Part shown: positions 1-6,338 of the stretch, in pieces | How the letters are laid out: every line of letters starts with the position of its first letter | Numbering within the stretch: the stretch's first letter is position 1 | Source: Nocardioidaceae bacterium | GTDB lineage: Bacteria > Actinomycetota > Actinomycetes > Propionibacteriales > Nocardioidaceae | Length of the DNA stretch: 10,241 nt | Assembly (NCBI GenBank): GCA_013696015.1 | Contig: JACCZI010000027.1 | Location: forward strand, 1 to 10,241 | Reading direction: 5' to 3' | Notes under the pieces: model-generated | Database searches by the model: none | What the model saw: only the letters and a program-made list of their open reading frames with translations | What the model was told of the DNA's origin: nothing | Made by a program: the position numbers and the translations under genes

Positions 1-854
1 TCCACGTCTTCCGCGAGGCGGCAGCCGAGTTCGAGAAGCCGGTCCTGATGTTCTCCGGCGGCAAGGACTCCATCTGCATGATGCGCCTGGCCGAGAAGGC
101 GTTCTACCCGGCGAAGATTCCGTTCCCGGTGCTCCAGGTCGACACCGGCTTCGACTTCCCCGAGGTGCTGTCGTGCCGCGACTCCTGGGTCAACCGGCTC
201 GGAGTGCGGCTCGTCGTGGCGTCCGTCGACCAGGCCATCACAGACGGCATCGTGGTCGACGACGGCAAGACCAGCCGCAACCGGCTGCAGACCGGAACGC
301 TGCTCCACGCCATCGAGGAGGAGGGCTTCACGGCTGCCTTCGGTGGTGGCCGCCGCGACGAAGAGAAGGCGCGGGCGAAGGAGCGCGTCTACTCGCACCG
401 CGACGAGTTCGGTCAGTGGGACCCGAAGAACCAGCGCCCCGAGCTCTGGAACCTCTACAACGGCCGGATTCGCGAAGGCGAACACATGCGGGTCTTTCCG
501 TTGTCGAACTGGACCGAGCTCGACGTGTGGCACTACATCGGCCGGGAGCGGATCCTCATCCCCGAGATCTACTTCAGCCACCAGCGCAAGGTGTTCCTGC
601 GCGACGGCATGCTGCTCAGCGCCGGGGAGCATGCCCAGCTGCGACCCGGTGAGACGGTGACCGAGCGCACGGTCCGCTTCCGCACCGTCGGGGACATGAC
701 CCTCACCGGCTGCGTGGAGAGCGAGGCGTCGACCGTCGCGACGATCATCGACGAGATCTCCGTCGCCCGGCTGACCGAGCGGGGTGCGACGCGAGGCGAC
801 GACCGCTTCTCGGAGGCGGCGATGGAAGACCGCAAGCGTGAGGGGTACTTCTGA
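1..854 (+). CDS. cysD: Sulfate adenylyltransferase subunit 2 (CysD), 5' end missing
   Basis: CysD is the catalytic subunit of the heterodimeric ATP sulfurylase, which makes adenosine 5'-phosphosulfate (APS) and pyrophosphate from sulfate and ATP in the cytoplasm. The reading frame is open from the left edge (first full codon at base 3) and gives 283 residues before the TGA at 852-854. The first ATG, at 48, lies inside the conserved core directly before the PP-loop, so the true start is outside the window; against a usual length near 300 residues only a short N-terminal piece is missing. Visible family marks are the PP-loop SGGKDS, the DTGFDFPE segment, the GGGRRDEEKARAKER stretch and the NLYNGR segment. 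The stop overlaps the cysN start by one base, as expected for translational coupling of two subunits of one enzyme. Identification is secure. Confidence 0.96.
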   Translation, partial: HVFREAAAEFEKPVLMFSGGKDSICMMRLAEKAFYPAKIPFPVLQVDTGFDFPEVLSCRDSWVNRLGVRLVVASVDQAITDGIVVDDGKTSRNRLQTGTLLHAIEEEGFTAAFGGGRRDEEKARAKERVYSHRDEFGQWDPKNQRPELWNLYNGRIREGEHMRVFPLSNWTELDVWHYIGRERILIPEIYFSHQRKVFLRDGMLLSAGEHAQLRPGETVTERTVRFRTVGDMTLTGCVESEASTVATIIDEISVARLTERGATRGDDRFSEAAMEDRKREGYF

Positions 855-2125
855 TGCCGGTGGCTGCTTCGTCCAGACCCTCGATGGACCTGCTCCGCTT
901 TGCCACTGCTGGCTCCGTCGACGACGGCAAGTCGACGCTGATCGGGCGCCTGCTGCTCGACTCGAAGTCGATCTTCGCGGACCAGCTCGAGGCCGTCGAG
1001 CGCACCTCGATCTCCAAGGGCTACGACTACACCGACCTCGCGCTGCTCACCGACGGCCTGCGCTCCGAGCGCGAGCAGGGCATCACGATCGACGTGGCGT
1101 ACCGCTACTTCGCCACCCCCAACCGCAAGTTCATCATCGCCGACACCCCCGGGCATGTGCAGTACACCCGCAACATGGTGACCGGCGCCTCGACCGCCGA
1201 CCTGGGGCTGGTGCTGGTCGACGCGCGCCAGGGACTCACCGAGCAGAGCCATCGGCATGCGGTCATCCTGTCGTTGCTGCGGGTCCCGCACCTGGTGCTC
1301 GCGGTGAACAAGATGGACCTCGTCGACTACTCGCAGGACGTGTTCAACCAGATCCAGCAGGAGTTCACGTCGTTCGCCACCAAGCTGCGGGTCCCCGACC
1401 TCACCGTCATCCCGATCTCGGCGCTCAACGGCGACAACGTCGTCAACCGCAGCGAACACATGGGGTGGTACGAGGGCCCCTCGCTGATGCACCACATCGA
1501 GCACGTCCACGTGGCATCGGACCGGGACCTGGTCGATGCGCGTTTTCCCGTGCAGTACGTCATCCGCCCCAAGTCAGATGAGTTCCACGACTACCGCGGC
1601 TATGCCGGGAGGATCGCCGGAGGCGTGCTCAAGCCCGGCGACGAAGTGCTCGTGCTGCCGAGCGGCTTCACCTCCACGATCGCCGGCATCGACCTCTTCG
1701 ACACCGAGATCGAGGAGGCGTTCCCTCCGATGTCGGTGACCGTGCGGCTCGCCGACGACCTCGACGTCTCACGCGGTGACATGATCTGTCGTCCGCAGAA
1801 CGCCCCGGAGCCCCTCCAGGACATCGACGCCATGGTCTGCTGGATGGTGAACGCGCCGCTGCGACCGCGCCAGAAGTTGGCGATCAAGCACACCACCCGC
1901 ACCGGCCGGGCCATGGTCAAAGACATCCAGTACCGGCTCGACGTCAACACCTTGCATCGCGACCTCGAGACGAACGAGCTCGGGCTGAACGAGATCGGCC
2001 GCGTCCACCTGCGCACCACGGTCCCGCTGTTTTGTGACCCGTACGAGAAGAACCGCACCACGGGCTCGTTCGTGCTCGTCGACGAAGCCACCGGCGTCAC
2101 CGTCGGCGCCGGCATGATCAACTGA
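854..2125 (+). CDS. cysN: Sulfate adenylyltransferase subunit 1 (CysN), GTPase subunit
   Basis: CysN is the GTPase partner of CysD; GTP hydrolysis drives the unfavourable formation of APS. The product is 423 residues with an EF-Tu-like G domain first: P-loop GSVDDGKST at residues 20-28, switch region EQGITID at about 74-80, DTPGH at 97-101, NKMD at 152-155 and SALNG at 189-193. Beta-barrel domains follow in the C-terminal half. The length leaves no room for a CysC (APS kinase) domain, which in some bacteria, mycobacteria included, is fused to CysN, so this is the stand-alone form. The start is the ATG at 854, sharing its A with the cysD stop; a second in-frame ATG at residue 11 also precedes the P-loop and cannot be excluded. 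The stop codon at 2123-2125 runs directly into a tandem repeat array. Confidence 0.96.
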   Translation: MPVAASSRPSMDLLRFATAGSVDDGKSTLIGRLLLDSKSIFADQLEAVERTSISKGYDYTDLALLTDGLRSEREQGITIDVAYRYFATPNRKFIIADTPGHVQYTRNMVTGASTADLGLVLVDARQGLTEQSHRHAVILSLLRVPHLVLAVNKMDLVDYSQDVFNQIQQEFTSFATKLRVPDLTVIPISALNGDNVVNRSEHMGWYEGPSLMHHIEHVHVASDRDLVDARFPVQYVIRPKSDEFHDYRGYAGRIAGGVLKPGDEVLVLPSGFTSTIAGIDLFDTEIEEAFPPMSVTVRLADDLDVSRGDMICRPQNAPEPLQDIDAMVCWMVNAPLRPRQKLAIKHTTRTGRAMVKDIQYRLDVNTLHRDLETNELGLNEIGRVHLRTTVPLFCDPYEKNRTTGSFVLVDEATGVTVGAGMIN

Positions 2126-2189
2126 CCATCCGCGGGTTCCCGCCCCACCATCCGCGGGTTCCCGCCGCACCATCCACGGGTTCCCGCCC
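2125..2189. repeat. Three tandem copies of a 22-bp unit behind cysN
   Basis: Copies lie at 2125-2146, 2147-2168 and 2169-2189. The unit reads ACCATCCGCGGGTTCCCGCC followed by two variable bases. The second copy differs from the first at one base (CC to GC at its end); the third has one further change (CCGCGGG to CCACGGG) and is one base shorter. A fourth copy begins (ACCAT at 2190-2194) and then breaks off. Each complete unit contains GCGGG-TT-CCCGC (GCGGG lost in copy 3), so each can form a tiny hairpin, and neighbouring units can pair with one another. The first copy starts on the last base of the cysN stop. It may be a dispersed intergenic element, a terminator or a protein site; the sequence alone does not decide. 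Confidence 0.85.
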
Positions 2190-2208
2190 ACCATGAGTTG
2201 TCGCCGAT

Positions 2209-2250
2209 CTCCCGAGGCTGAGGTTGCGTCCGCGACGTGAGTGTCGGGAG
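2209..2250 (+). terminator. Possible terminator of cysDN, long-looped inverted repeat
   Basis: CTCCCGA at 2209-2215 is matched by TCGGGAG at 2244-2250, seven perfect pairs across a 28-base loop. The loop contains a smaller hairpin, CGTC-CGC-GACG, at 2227-2237. There is no T run after it, which is common in high-GC actinobacteria. It sits between the end of cysN and the next + strand operon, where a stop of cys transcription would be useful. The long loop keeps confidence low. Confidence 0.35.
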
Positions 2251-2326
2251 GTTCGCTCGACGCGGTTGGCGGTCGCGGAGCGGGTCGAGAAGTCATGCCA
2301 CCTGGTGAGTGGTAAAGACTGGGCCG

Positions 2327-2671
2327 GTGGCCACCGCCGACGATCTACGCCGCATCGCGCTGGAGCTGCCCGAAGCCTACGAGCGGGCGTCGCACGACAA
2401 CCGGTCCTCGTTCCGGACCAAGCCGCGGATGTTCGCCGCGCTCCGGGACGACGGCGACGTCGCGGTCCTCTGGGTCGCCGACGAAGGCGAAAAGCACGCG
2501 CTGGTCACGTCCGAGGCGGACAAGTTCTTCACCACGCCGCACTACGACGGCCATCCGATCGTGCTCGTCCGGCTTGCCGCAGTGGACGTCGACGAGCTCG
2601 CCGAGCTGGTCACGGAGTCATGGCGGCTACGGGCGTCCACGGCGGCCGTCCGTGCCTGGGACGAGGCGTAG
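2327..2671 (+). CDS. MmcQ/YjbR family protein
   Basis: This is a small protein of 114 residues from the chosen GTG at 2327 (120 from the upstream in-frame GTG at 2309). It matches the MmcQ/YjbR family: N-terminal segment ADDLRRIALELPEAYE, then SSFRTKPRMFAAL, then the C-terminal KFFTTPHYDGHPIVLVRL and VTESWRLRA. The family has a CyaY-like double-wing fold and is called DNA-binding in databases, but its biological role is not established. I prefer the 2327 start because family members usually begin only a few residues before the first helix; neither start has a good Shine-Dalgarno sequence. The stop is six bases before pxpA, so it is probably the first gene of the 5-oxoprolinase operon. Family assignment is firm; any regulatory role toward pxp is a guess. 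Confidence 0.88.
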   Translation: MATADDLRRIALELPEAYERASHDNRSSFRTKPRMFAALRDDGDVAVLWVADEGEKHALVTSEADKFFTTPHYDGHPIVLVRLAAVDVDELAELVTESWRLRASTAAVRAWDEA

Positions 2672-2677
2672 CGACGC

Positions 2678-3394
2678 GTGGACATCAACGCCGACCTCGG
2701 GGAGTCGTTCGGGCGCTGGCGGCTCGGCGACGACGCGAACATGCTCGCCCTGATCACGAGTGCGAACGTCGCCTGCGGCTTCCACGCCGGTGACCCCACG
2801 ACGCTGCTGCGCACCTGCGAGGCTGCCGTCGCCGCCGGGGTGGTGATCGGTGCCCAGGTGGGCTACGCCGACCTGCGCGGCTTCGGCCGGCGCTTCGTCG
2901 ACGTGGCACCCGACGACATGGTCGCGGATATCGTGTACCAGATCGGGGCGCTCGACGGTCTCGCCCGCACGGTCGGCGGCAGAGTCGCGTACGTCAAGCC
3001 GCACGGTGCCCTCTACACCGCCGTCGTTCGCCACCATGCACAAGCCGGCGCGGTCGTCGAGGCGGTGCGCTCGTACGACCCGACGCTGCCCTTGCTCGGG
3101 TTGCCCGACTCGGTCCTGTTGGCGGCCGCCGCGACGGCCGGGCTGCCCGTCGTCCAGGAGGGCTTCGCCGACCGCGCGTACGCCGATGACGGGACGCTGG
3201 TCCCGCGCGACCAGCCAGGTGCCCTGCTCACCGACGAGGCGACAGTCGCGGCGCAGGCAGTCCGGCTGGCGCCCGGCGTCGACTCGATCTGCGTCCACGG
3301 CGACACCCCCGGAGCCGTGGCGCTCGCCCGGGTCGTGCGACAGGCATTGAGCAAGGCGGAGATCGAGCTTCGGGCATTCGCCGGTGGCGGATGA
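2678..3394 (+). CDS. pxpA: 5-oxoprolinase subunit A (PxpA, LamB/YcsF family)
   Basis: PxpA, with PxpB and PxpC, forms the prokaryotic ATP-dependent 5-oxoprolinase that opens 5-oxoproline (pyroglutamate) to L-glutamate. The 238-residue product has the full family pattern: DINADLGESFG at residues 2-12, SANVACGFHAGDP at 28-40, VKPHGALY at 106-113, EGFADRAY at 161-168, a QPGALL segment at 179-184 and ICVHGDTPGAV at 204-214. Length agrees with the family (about 240-255). The start is a GTG right at the DINADLGE motif, where family members normally begin; the only purine-rich stretch upstream is weak and rather distant. The end overlaps pxpB by 11 bases. Substrate and subunit role are inferred from the three-gene set. 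Confidence 0.95.
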   Translation: MDINADLGESFGRWRLGDDANMLALITSANVACGFHAGDPTTLLRTCEAAVAAGVVIGAQVGYADLRGFGRRFVDVAPDDMVADIVYQIGALDGLARTVGGRVAYVKPHGALYTAVVRHHAQAGAVVEAVRSYDPTLPLLGLPDSVLLAAAATAGLPVVQEGFADRAYADDGTLVPRDQPGALLTDEATVAAQAVRLAPGVDSICVHGDTPGAVALARVVRQALSKAEIELRAFAGGG

Positions 3395-4004
3395 CGTGCG
3401 CCTACTCCCCTGCGGCGACACCGGACTGCTGCTGGACTTCGACAGCCTGGACGAAACCCTGGCCTGGCACGCCACGCTGGAAACGGCCCGGCTCGAAATG
3501 GTCGAGGACCTGGTGCCAGCCGCCCGAACGGTGCTGGTGCGGATGGGCTCGGTGGCCACAACGGAAGCGGCGAGGCGCGCGATCAGCGCGCTGCAGCCTG
3601 TTGCCGTCGCGGATCAGGTGGTCCGGGCAGCGGTCGAGCTGGAGGTGACATACGACGGCGCTGACCTCGACGAGGTGGGCGATCTGACTGGACTGGGAGC
3701 CGGTGGGGTCGTCGCTGCGCACACTGAGCCGCTGTGGCGCGTAGCATTCTGCGGTTTCGCCCCCGGCTTCGCCTACCTGGTCGGCGGACACGACCGCCTG
3801 CACGTCCCGCGACGCCGACAACCGCGGACGCAGGTCCCCGCCGGTGCCGTGGGACTCGCCGGAGAGTTCAGCGGCGTCTACCCCCGTTCGTCGCCGGGCG
3901 GGTGGCAGCTGATCGGCCGCACCGACGCGGTGCTGTGGGACGCCGAGCGGGAGCCACCAGCGTTGCTGCCCCCCGGCACGACGGTCCGGTTCAGCGCCCG
4001 CTGA
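3384..4004 (+). CDS. pxpB: 5-oxoprolinase subunit B (PxpB, KipI-like)
   Basis: This is the 206-residue second subunit of 5-oxoprolinase, the homologue of B. subtilis KipI and of the N-terminal half of allophanate-hydrolase-like fusions. Diagnostic stretches are the N-terminal LLPCGDTGLLLDF, the central FCGFAPGFAYL at residues 122-132, the VPRRRQPRTQVPAGAVGLAG region at 141-160, and GVYPRSSPGGWQLIGRT at 164-180. The start is a GTG at 3384, inside the last codons of pxpA, which suggests coupled translation; a second in-frame GTG at 3396 would shorten it by four residues. A gap of 36 bases separates it from pxpC. KipI regulates sporulation in Bacillus, but beside pxpA and pxpC the metabolic role is the better reading. 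Confidence 0.94.
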   Translation: MADDVRLLPCGDTGLLLDFDSLDETLAWHATLETARLEMVEDLVPAARTVLVRMGSVATTEAARRAISALQPVAVADQVVRAAVELEVTYDGADLDEVGDLTGLGAGGVVAAHTEPLWRVAFCGFAPGFAYLVGGHDRLHVPRRRQPRTQVPAGAVGLAGEFSGVYPRSSPGGWQLIGRTDAVLWDAEREPPALLPPGTTVRFSAR

Positions 4005-4040
4005 GCTCCCGGCCTCCGTTGCGAGTGCCACCATGCAGCA

Positions 4041-4889
4041 ATGCTGACCGTCCTCGATCCCGGGCCGCTGGCCACCGTCCAGGATCTGGGCCGACCCGGT
4101 CACGCCGCTCTCGGCGTTCCCCGCTCAGGAGCGGCCGATAGGGCGGCGTTGCGGCTCGGCAACCGACTGGTCGGCAACGCCGACACCGCGGCCGGAGTCG
4201 AGGTCACCCTGGGCGGCCTGCGGGTGCGTGCCGAGCGCGACCTCCTGGTGGCGCTCACCGGCGCGGCTGGACCAGCCGACATCGACGGTCGGCCGGTCGC
4301 GGGTGGTGAGCCAGTACGCCTGCGCCGAGGAGCCGTACTGCGGCTCGGCTCCCCTGTGACCGGGTTGCGTACCTATCTCGCCGCCCGAGGGGGCGTCGCT
4401 GTCCAGCCGGTCCTCGGCTCGCGCGCCACCGACACCTTGTCCGGGCTCGGACCGGCGCCCTTGAGGGCGGGGACCCGGCTGCCGATCGGTCTCCAAGCGG
4501 CGTCGGAGCCGCAGCGATGGGAGGCGGTGTCATTGGTGACGCACGGCGAGCTGCGGCTCCGGGTCGTCCTCGGGCCCCGGCAGGACTGGTTCACCGCCGC
4601 CGCGGTCGACCACCTGTTCACACTCCCGTGGACCGTGCAGAGCCAGGCCGACCGGGTCGGGCTGCGCCTGGCGGGACCAATGCTCGAGCGCGGCCGTGCC
4701 GGTGAGCTCCCGAGTGAGGGGTGCCTGCGAGGTGCACTGCAGGTGCCCCCCGACGGTGCTCCGATCCTGCTCGGTCCTGACGGCCCGGTCACCGGCGGCT
4801 ACCCCGTCATCGCCGTGGTCGTCGACAGCGACTGCGACCGAAGTGCCCAGGTCCGGCCGGGTGACCACATCCGCTTCGAGCGCGCCTGA
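4041..4889 (+). CDS. pxpC: 5-oxoprolinase subunit C (PxpC, KipA/biotin-dependent carboxyltransferase-like)
   Basis: This is the third subunit of 5-oxoprolinase, 282 residues, of the family often labelled biotin-dependent carboxyltransferase or KipA. It begins with the typical LTVLDPGPLATVQDLGRPG, continues with GVPRSGAADRAALRLGN at about 25-41, and ends with the conserved region EGCLRGALQVPPDGAPIL followed by GPVTGGYPVIAVV. No biotinyl or ATP-grasp domain is present, so the carboxylase label would mislead; the pxpA-pxpB-pxpC order supports 5-oxoprolinase. The ATG at 4041 lacks a clear Shine-Dalgarno; an out-of-frame ATG eight bases upstream leads to a stop after four codons. It is the last gene of the + strand operon and converges with ygfZ. 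Confidence 0.94.
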   Translation: MLTVLDPGPLATVQDLGRPGHAALGVPRSGAADRAALRLGNRLVGNADTAAGVEVTLGGLRVRAERDLLVALTGAAGPADIDGRPVAGGEPVRLRRGAVLRLGSPVTGLRTYLAARGGVAVQPVLGSRATDTLSGLGPAPLRAGTRLPIGLQAASEPQRWEAVSLVTHGELRLRVVLGPRQDWFTAAAVDHLFTLPWTVQSQADRVGLRLAGPMLERGRAGELPSEGCLRGALQVPPDGAPILLGPDGPVTGGYPVIAVVVDSDCDRSAQVRPGDHIRFERA

Positions 4890-4930
4890 TCCCGACAGTG
4901 TCCATGTAGCACGAAGCAGCACATTCGGGA
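4890..4930. terminator. Possible bidirectional terminator between pxpC and ygfZ
   Basis: TCCCGA at 4890-4895, directly after the pxpC stop, pairs with TCGGGA at 4925-4930. After a two-base mismatch on each side, GTG (4898-4900) pairs with CAC (4920-4922). The loop is long and there is no T tract on either strand. The place, between two convergent genes, is where a shared terminator is expected. Support is structural only. Confidence 0.35.
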
Positions 4931-4940
4931 AGGCCTGCGA

Positions 4941-4954
4941 CGCTGACGTCAGCG
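4941..4954. repeat. 14-bp perfect palindrome over the ygfZ stop codon
   Basis: CGCTGACGTCAGCG is identical to its reverse complement. In RNA it can fold as a CGCTG/CAGCG stem with an ACGT loop on either strand. It covers the ygfZ stop codon (4949-4951, - strand) and lies 51 bases beyond the pxpC stop, so it could help end either transcript or be a binding site for a dimeric protein. Its existence is certain; its function is not. Confidence 0.6.
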
Positions 4955-5887
4955 CACCACCGGACGGACGTGCAGACCGACCTCGGGGTCGACGATCGCC
5001 TCCTGCGAAGCGGCTACGCCATCGGCCAGCAGGACGCTGTCCACAGGGACGTTGCGCTTGACCAGGGCAAGCGCGATCGGACCCAGCTCGTGGTGGCGCG
5101 CCGAAGACCCGATGAAGCCCACGACCCGACCGTCGGCGTGGATCTGGGCCAGGTGACCCGGCAGCCGGTCGGCCGACCCGTCAAGGTGCAGCAGCACCAG
5201 CCGCCGTGGCGGCCGACCGAGCGTGTGCACCCGGGCCACCGTCTCCTGCCCGCGGTAGCAGCCCTTGTCGAGCTCGACAGCCCGACCGAGCAGGCCGAGC
5301 TCGTTGGGGATGGTGCGGTGGTCGCTGTCGAGACCGATCCGTGGCCGGCCCGAGGCGATCCGCAGCGCGTCGTACGCCCACGTGCCCGACGGCGGTCCGT
5401 GCTCGACGGCGTACTCCCCCAGCGTGTGCCGCTCGATGATGCGGTGGCCCGTGTCCGGCTGGTGGACGACGGCCAGGACGTCCGTGAGCAGGGTGACCTC
5501 GACGCGCAGCATGAACCGCATCCGGTCAAGGAACGCAGCCAGAGCGGCGCCCTGGCCAGGCTCGGTCGAGGCGACGAAGACCTCACCGTCGTCGCTGCCG
5601 TCGAACGCGTGCTCGATGTGCCCGTGGGGGGACAGCACGAGCGCCTCCGTCGGCGAGCCGGACGGGAGCCCCTCGAACGCCTGCGTGGTCATCGCATGGA
5701 GGTACGTGAGACGGTCCGGTCCGCCGATGCTCAGCACGTCGCGGTGGGACAGGTCGACCCACCCGTCACCTGCCTCCAGTCGGCGCTGTTCGGGGACCGG
5801 CTGGCCGTAATGCGCCGGCACACCAGCGTCGACGCCCTCGGACTCGACGGCGCCCGCTGAGTCGAGCAACGGGCTGCGGTAGCTCAC
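4949..5887 (-). CDS. ygfZ: YgfZ/GcvT-like folate-binding protein (Fe-S cluster maintenance)
   Basis: This is a 312-residue protein of the YgfZ (COG0354, IBA57-related) family, folded like the T protein of glycine cleavage. In E. coli YgfZ binds tetrahydrofolate and supports synthesis or repair of certain Fe-S enzymes. The family signature KGCYRGQE is present at residues 208-215, followed by TVARVHTLGRPPRRLVLLHL; the N-terminal half has WVDLSHRDVLSIGGPDRLTYLH, typical of the GcvT fold. The start is set at GTG 5887 rather than the upstream in-frame GTG at 5905, because AAGGAGG lies four bases before it and it forms a GTGA overlap with the stop of the Fur-family gene. The two genes are thus translationally coupled. 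No glycine cleavage genes are nearby, which favours YgfZ over GcvT. Confidence 0.9.
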   Translation of the reverse strand: MSYRSPLLDSAGAVESEGVDAGVPAHYGQPVPEQRRLEAGDGWVDLSHRDVLSIGGPDRLTYLHAMTTQAFEGLPSGSPTEALVLSPHGHIEHAFDGSDDGEVFVASTEPGQGAALAAFLDRMRFMLRVEVTLLTDVLAVVHQPDTGHRIIERHTLGEYAVEHGPPSGTWAYDALRIASGRPRIGLDSDHRTIPNELGLLGRAVELDKGCYRGQETVARVHTLGRPPRRLVLLHLDGSADRLPGHLAQIHADGRVVGFIGSSARHHELGPIALALVKRNVPVDSVLLADGVAASQEAIVDPEVGLHVRPVVR

Positions 5888-6321
5888 CCGTCCTCCTTGC
5901 GGCACTCAGCGCACAGGCCGAAGGCCGTGAGGTGGCGGAGGTCGGTCTCGAAGCCGCGAGCCCGGTCCAGCGCTGCGACGAAGCCGTCGGCCAGGCCCGG
6001 ATCGACCTCACCAACCCAGCCACAATTCCGGCACACCAGGTGGACGTGCACCGGCGACGACGCCGAGTGGTACGTCGGAGGGCCATGACCGAGGTGGGTA
6101 TGGCTGACCAGGCCGATCTTTTCCAGAACGTCCAGGGTGCGGTAGACCGTCGAGGCATTGACGCCGCTGGCCCGCTCCTGCACCCGGCGCAGCACCTCGT
6201 CCGGCGTGGCGTGTTCCAACGCCTGGACCGCCTCGAGCACCAGCTGTCGTTGTGGGGTCAGCCTGTAGCCCTCCGAGCGCAACGTGCCGTGCCAGTCGGG
6301 CGCTTCCTGCGTGCTGTCCAC
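5884..6321 (-). CDS. Fur-family metalloregulator, Nur-like (nickel-responsive repressor candidate)
   Basis: This 145-residue protein has the Fur layout: a winged helix with GYRLTPQRQLVLEAV (residues 18-32), recognition region GVNASTVYRTLDVLEKIGLV (53-72), and a C-terminal dimerisation domain with CxxC pairs at 97/100 and 137/140 that mark a structural zinc site. From memory it aligns very closely with Streptomyces coelicolor Nur. The Nur nickel ligands His33, 70, 72, 88, 90 and 126 correspond to His37, 74, 76, 92, 94 and 130 here, but the counterpart of His86 is Pro90. It would repress metal-uptake or oxidative-stress genes when loaded with metal. Zur or PerR roles are less likely but not excluded. 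The start is a GTG at 6321 without a Shine-Dalgarno, perhaps leaderless. It is translationally coupled to ygfZ. Confidence 0.9.
   Translation of the reverse strand: MDSTQEAPDWHGTLRSEGYRLTPQRQLVLEAVQALEHATPDEVLRRVQERASGVNASTVYRTLDVLEKIGLVSHTHLGHGPPTYHSASSPVHVHLVCRNCGWVGEVDPGLADGFVAALDRARGFETDLRHLTAFGLCAECRKEDG
5892..5898 (-). promoter_or_regulatory. Strong Shine-Dalgarno of ygfZ
   Basis: On the - strand AAGGAGG is followed by ACGG and then GTG at 5887-5885. It lies inside the last codons of the upstream regulator gene and fixes the ygfZ start at 5887. Confidence 0.8.
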
Positions 6322-6328
6322 GACGCCG

Positions 6329-6334
6329 AGTCTA
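6329..6334 (-). promoter_or_regulatory. Candidate -10 element of the Fur-family gene
   Basis: TAGACT on the - strand ends seven bases before the GTG start at 6321, the spacing expected for a leaderless transcript, which actinobacteria often use; the lack of a Shine-Dalgarno agrees. I found no good -35 hexamer, and no clear AT-rich Fur-type operator was seen around it. Confidence 0.35.
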
Positions 6335-6338
6335 GGCG
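6330..6338. repeat. 9-bp word GTCTAGGCG, left copy of a pair bounding the A/T-richer segment
   Basis: The same nine bases, in the same orientation, occur at 8171-8179. This copy is just upstream of the Fur-family gene and overlaps its candidate -10. The other spans the stop codon of the FABP gene. The DNA between them (about 1.84 kb) is the less GC-rich part of the window. A nine-base match can arise by chance. Confidence 0.4.

Noticed and set aside
569..1510. 313-codon - strand open frame across cysD and cysN
   Set aside because: It lies antisense to two unambiguous genes, and its composition is that of a shadow frame in high-GC DNA.
2125..2189. CRISPR array
   Set aside because: The 22-bp units are directly adjacent with no unique spacers and no cas genes are present.
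4970..5860. 296-codon + strand open frame opposite ygfZ
   Set aside because: It is a shadow caused by GC-rich third positions. The - strand product has the KGCYRGQE motif and family length; the + product has no recognisable domain.
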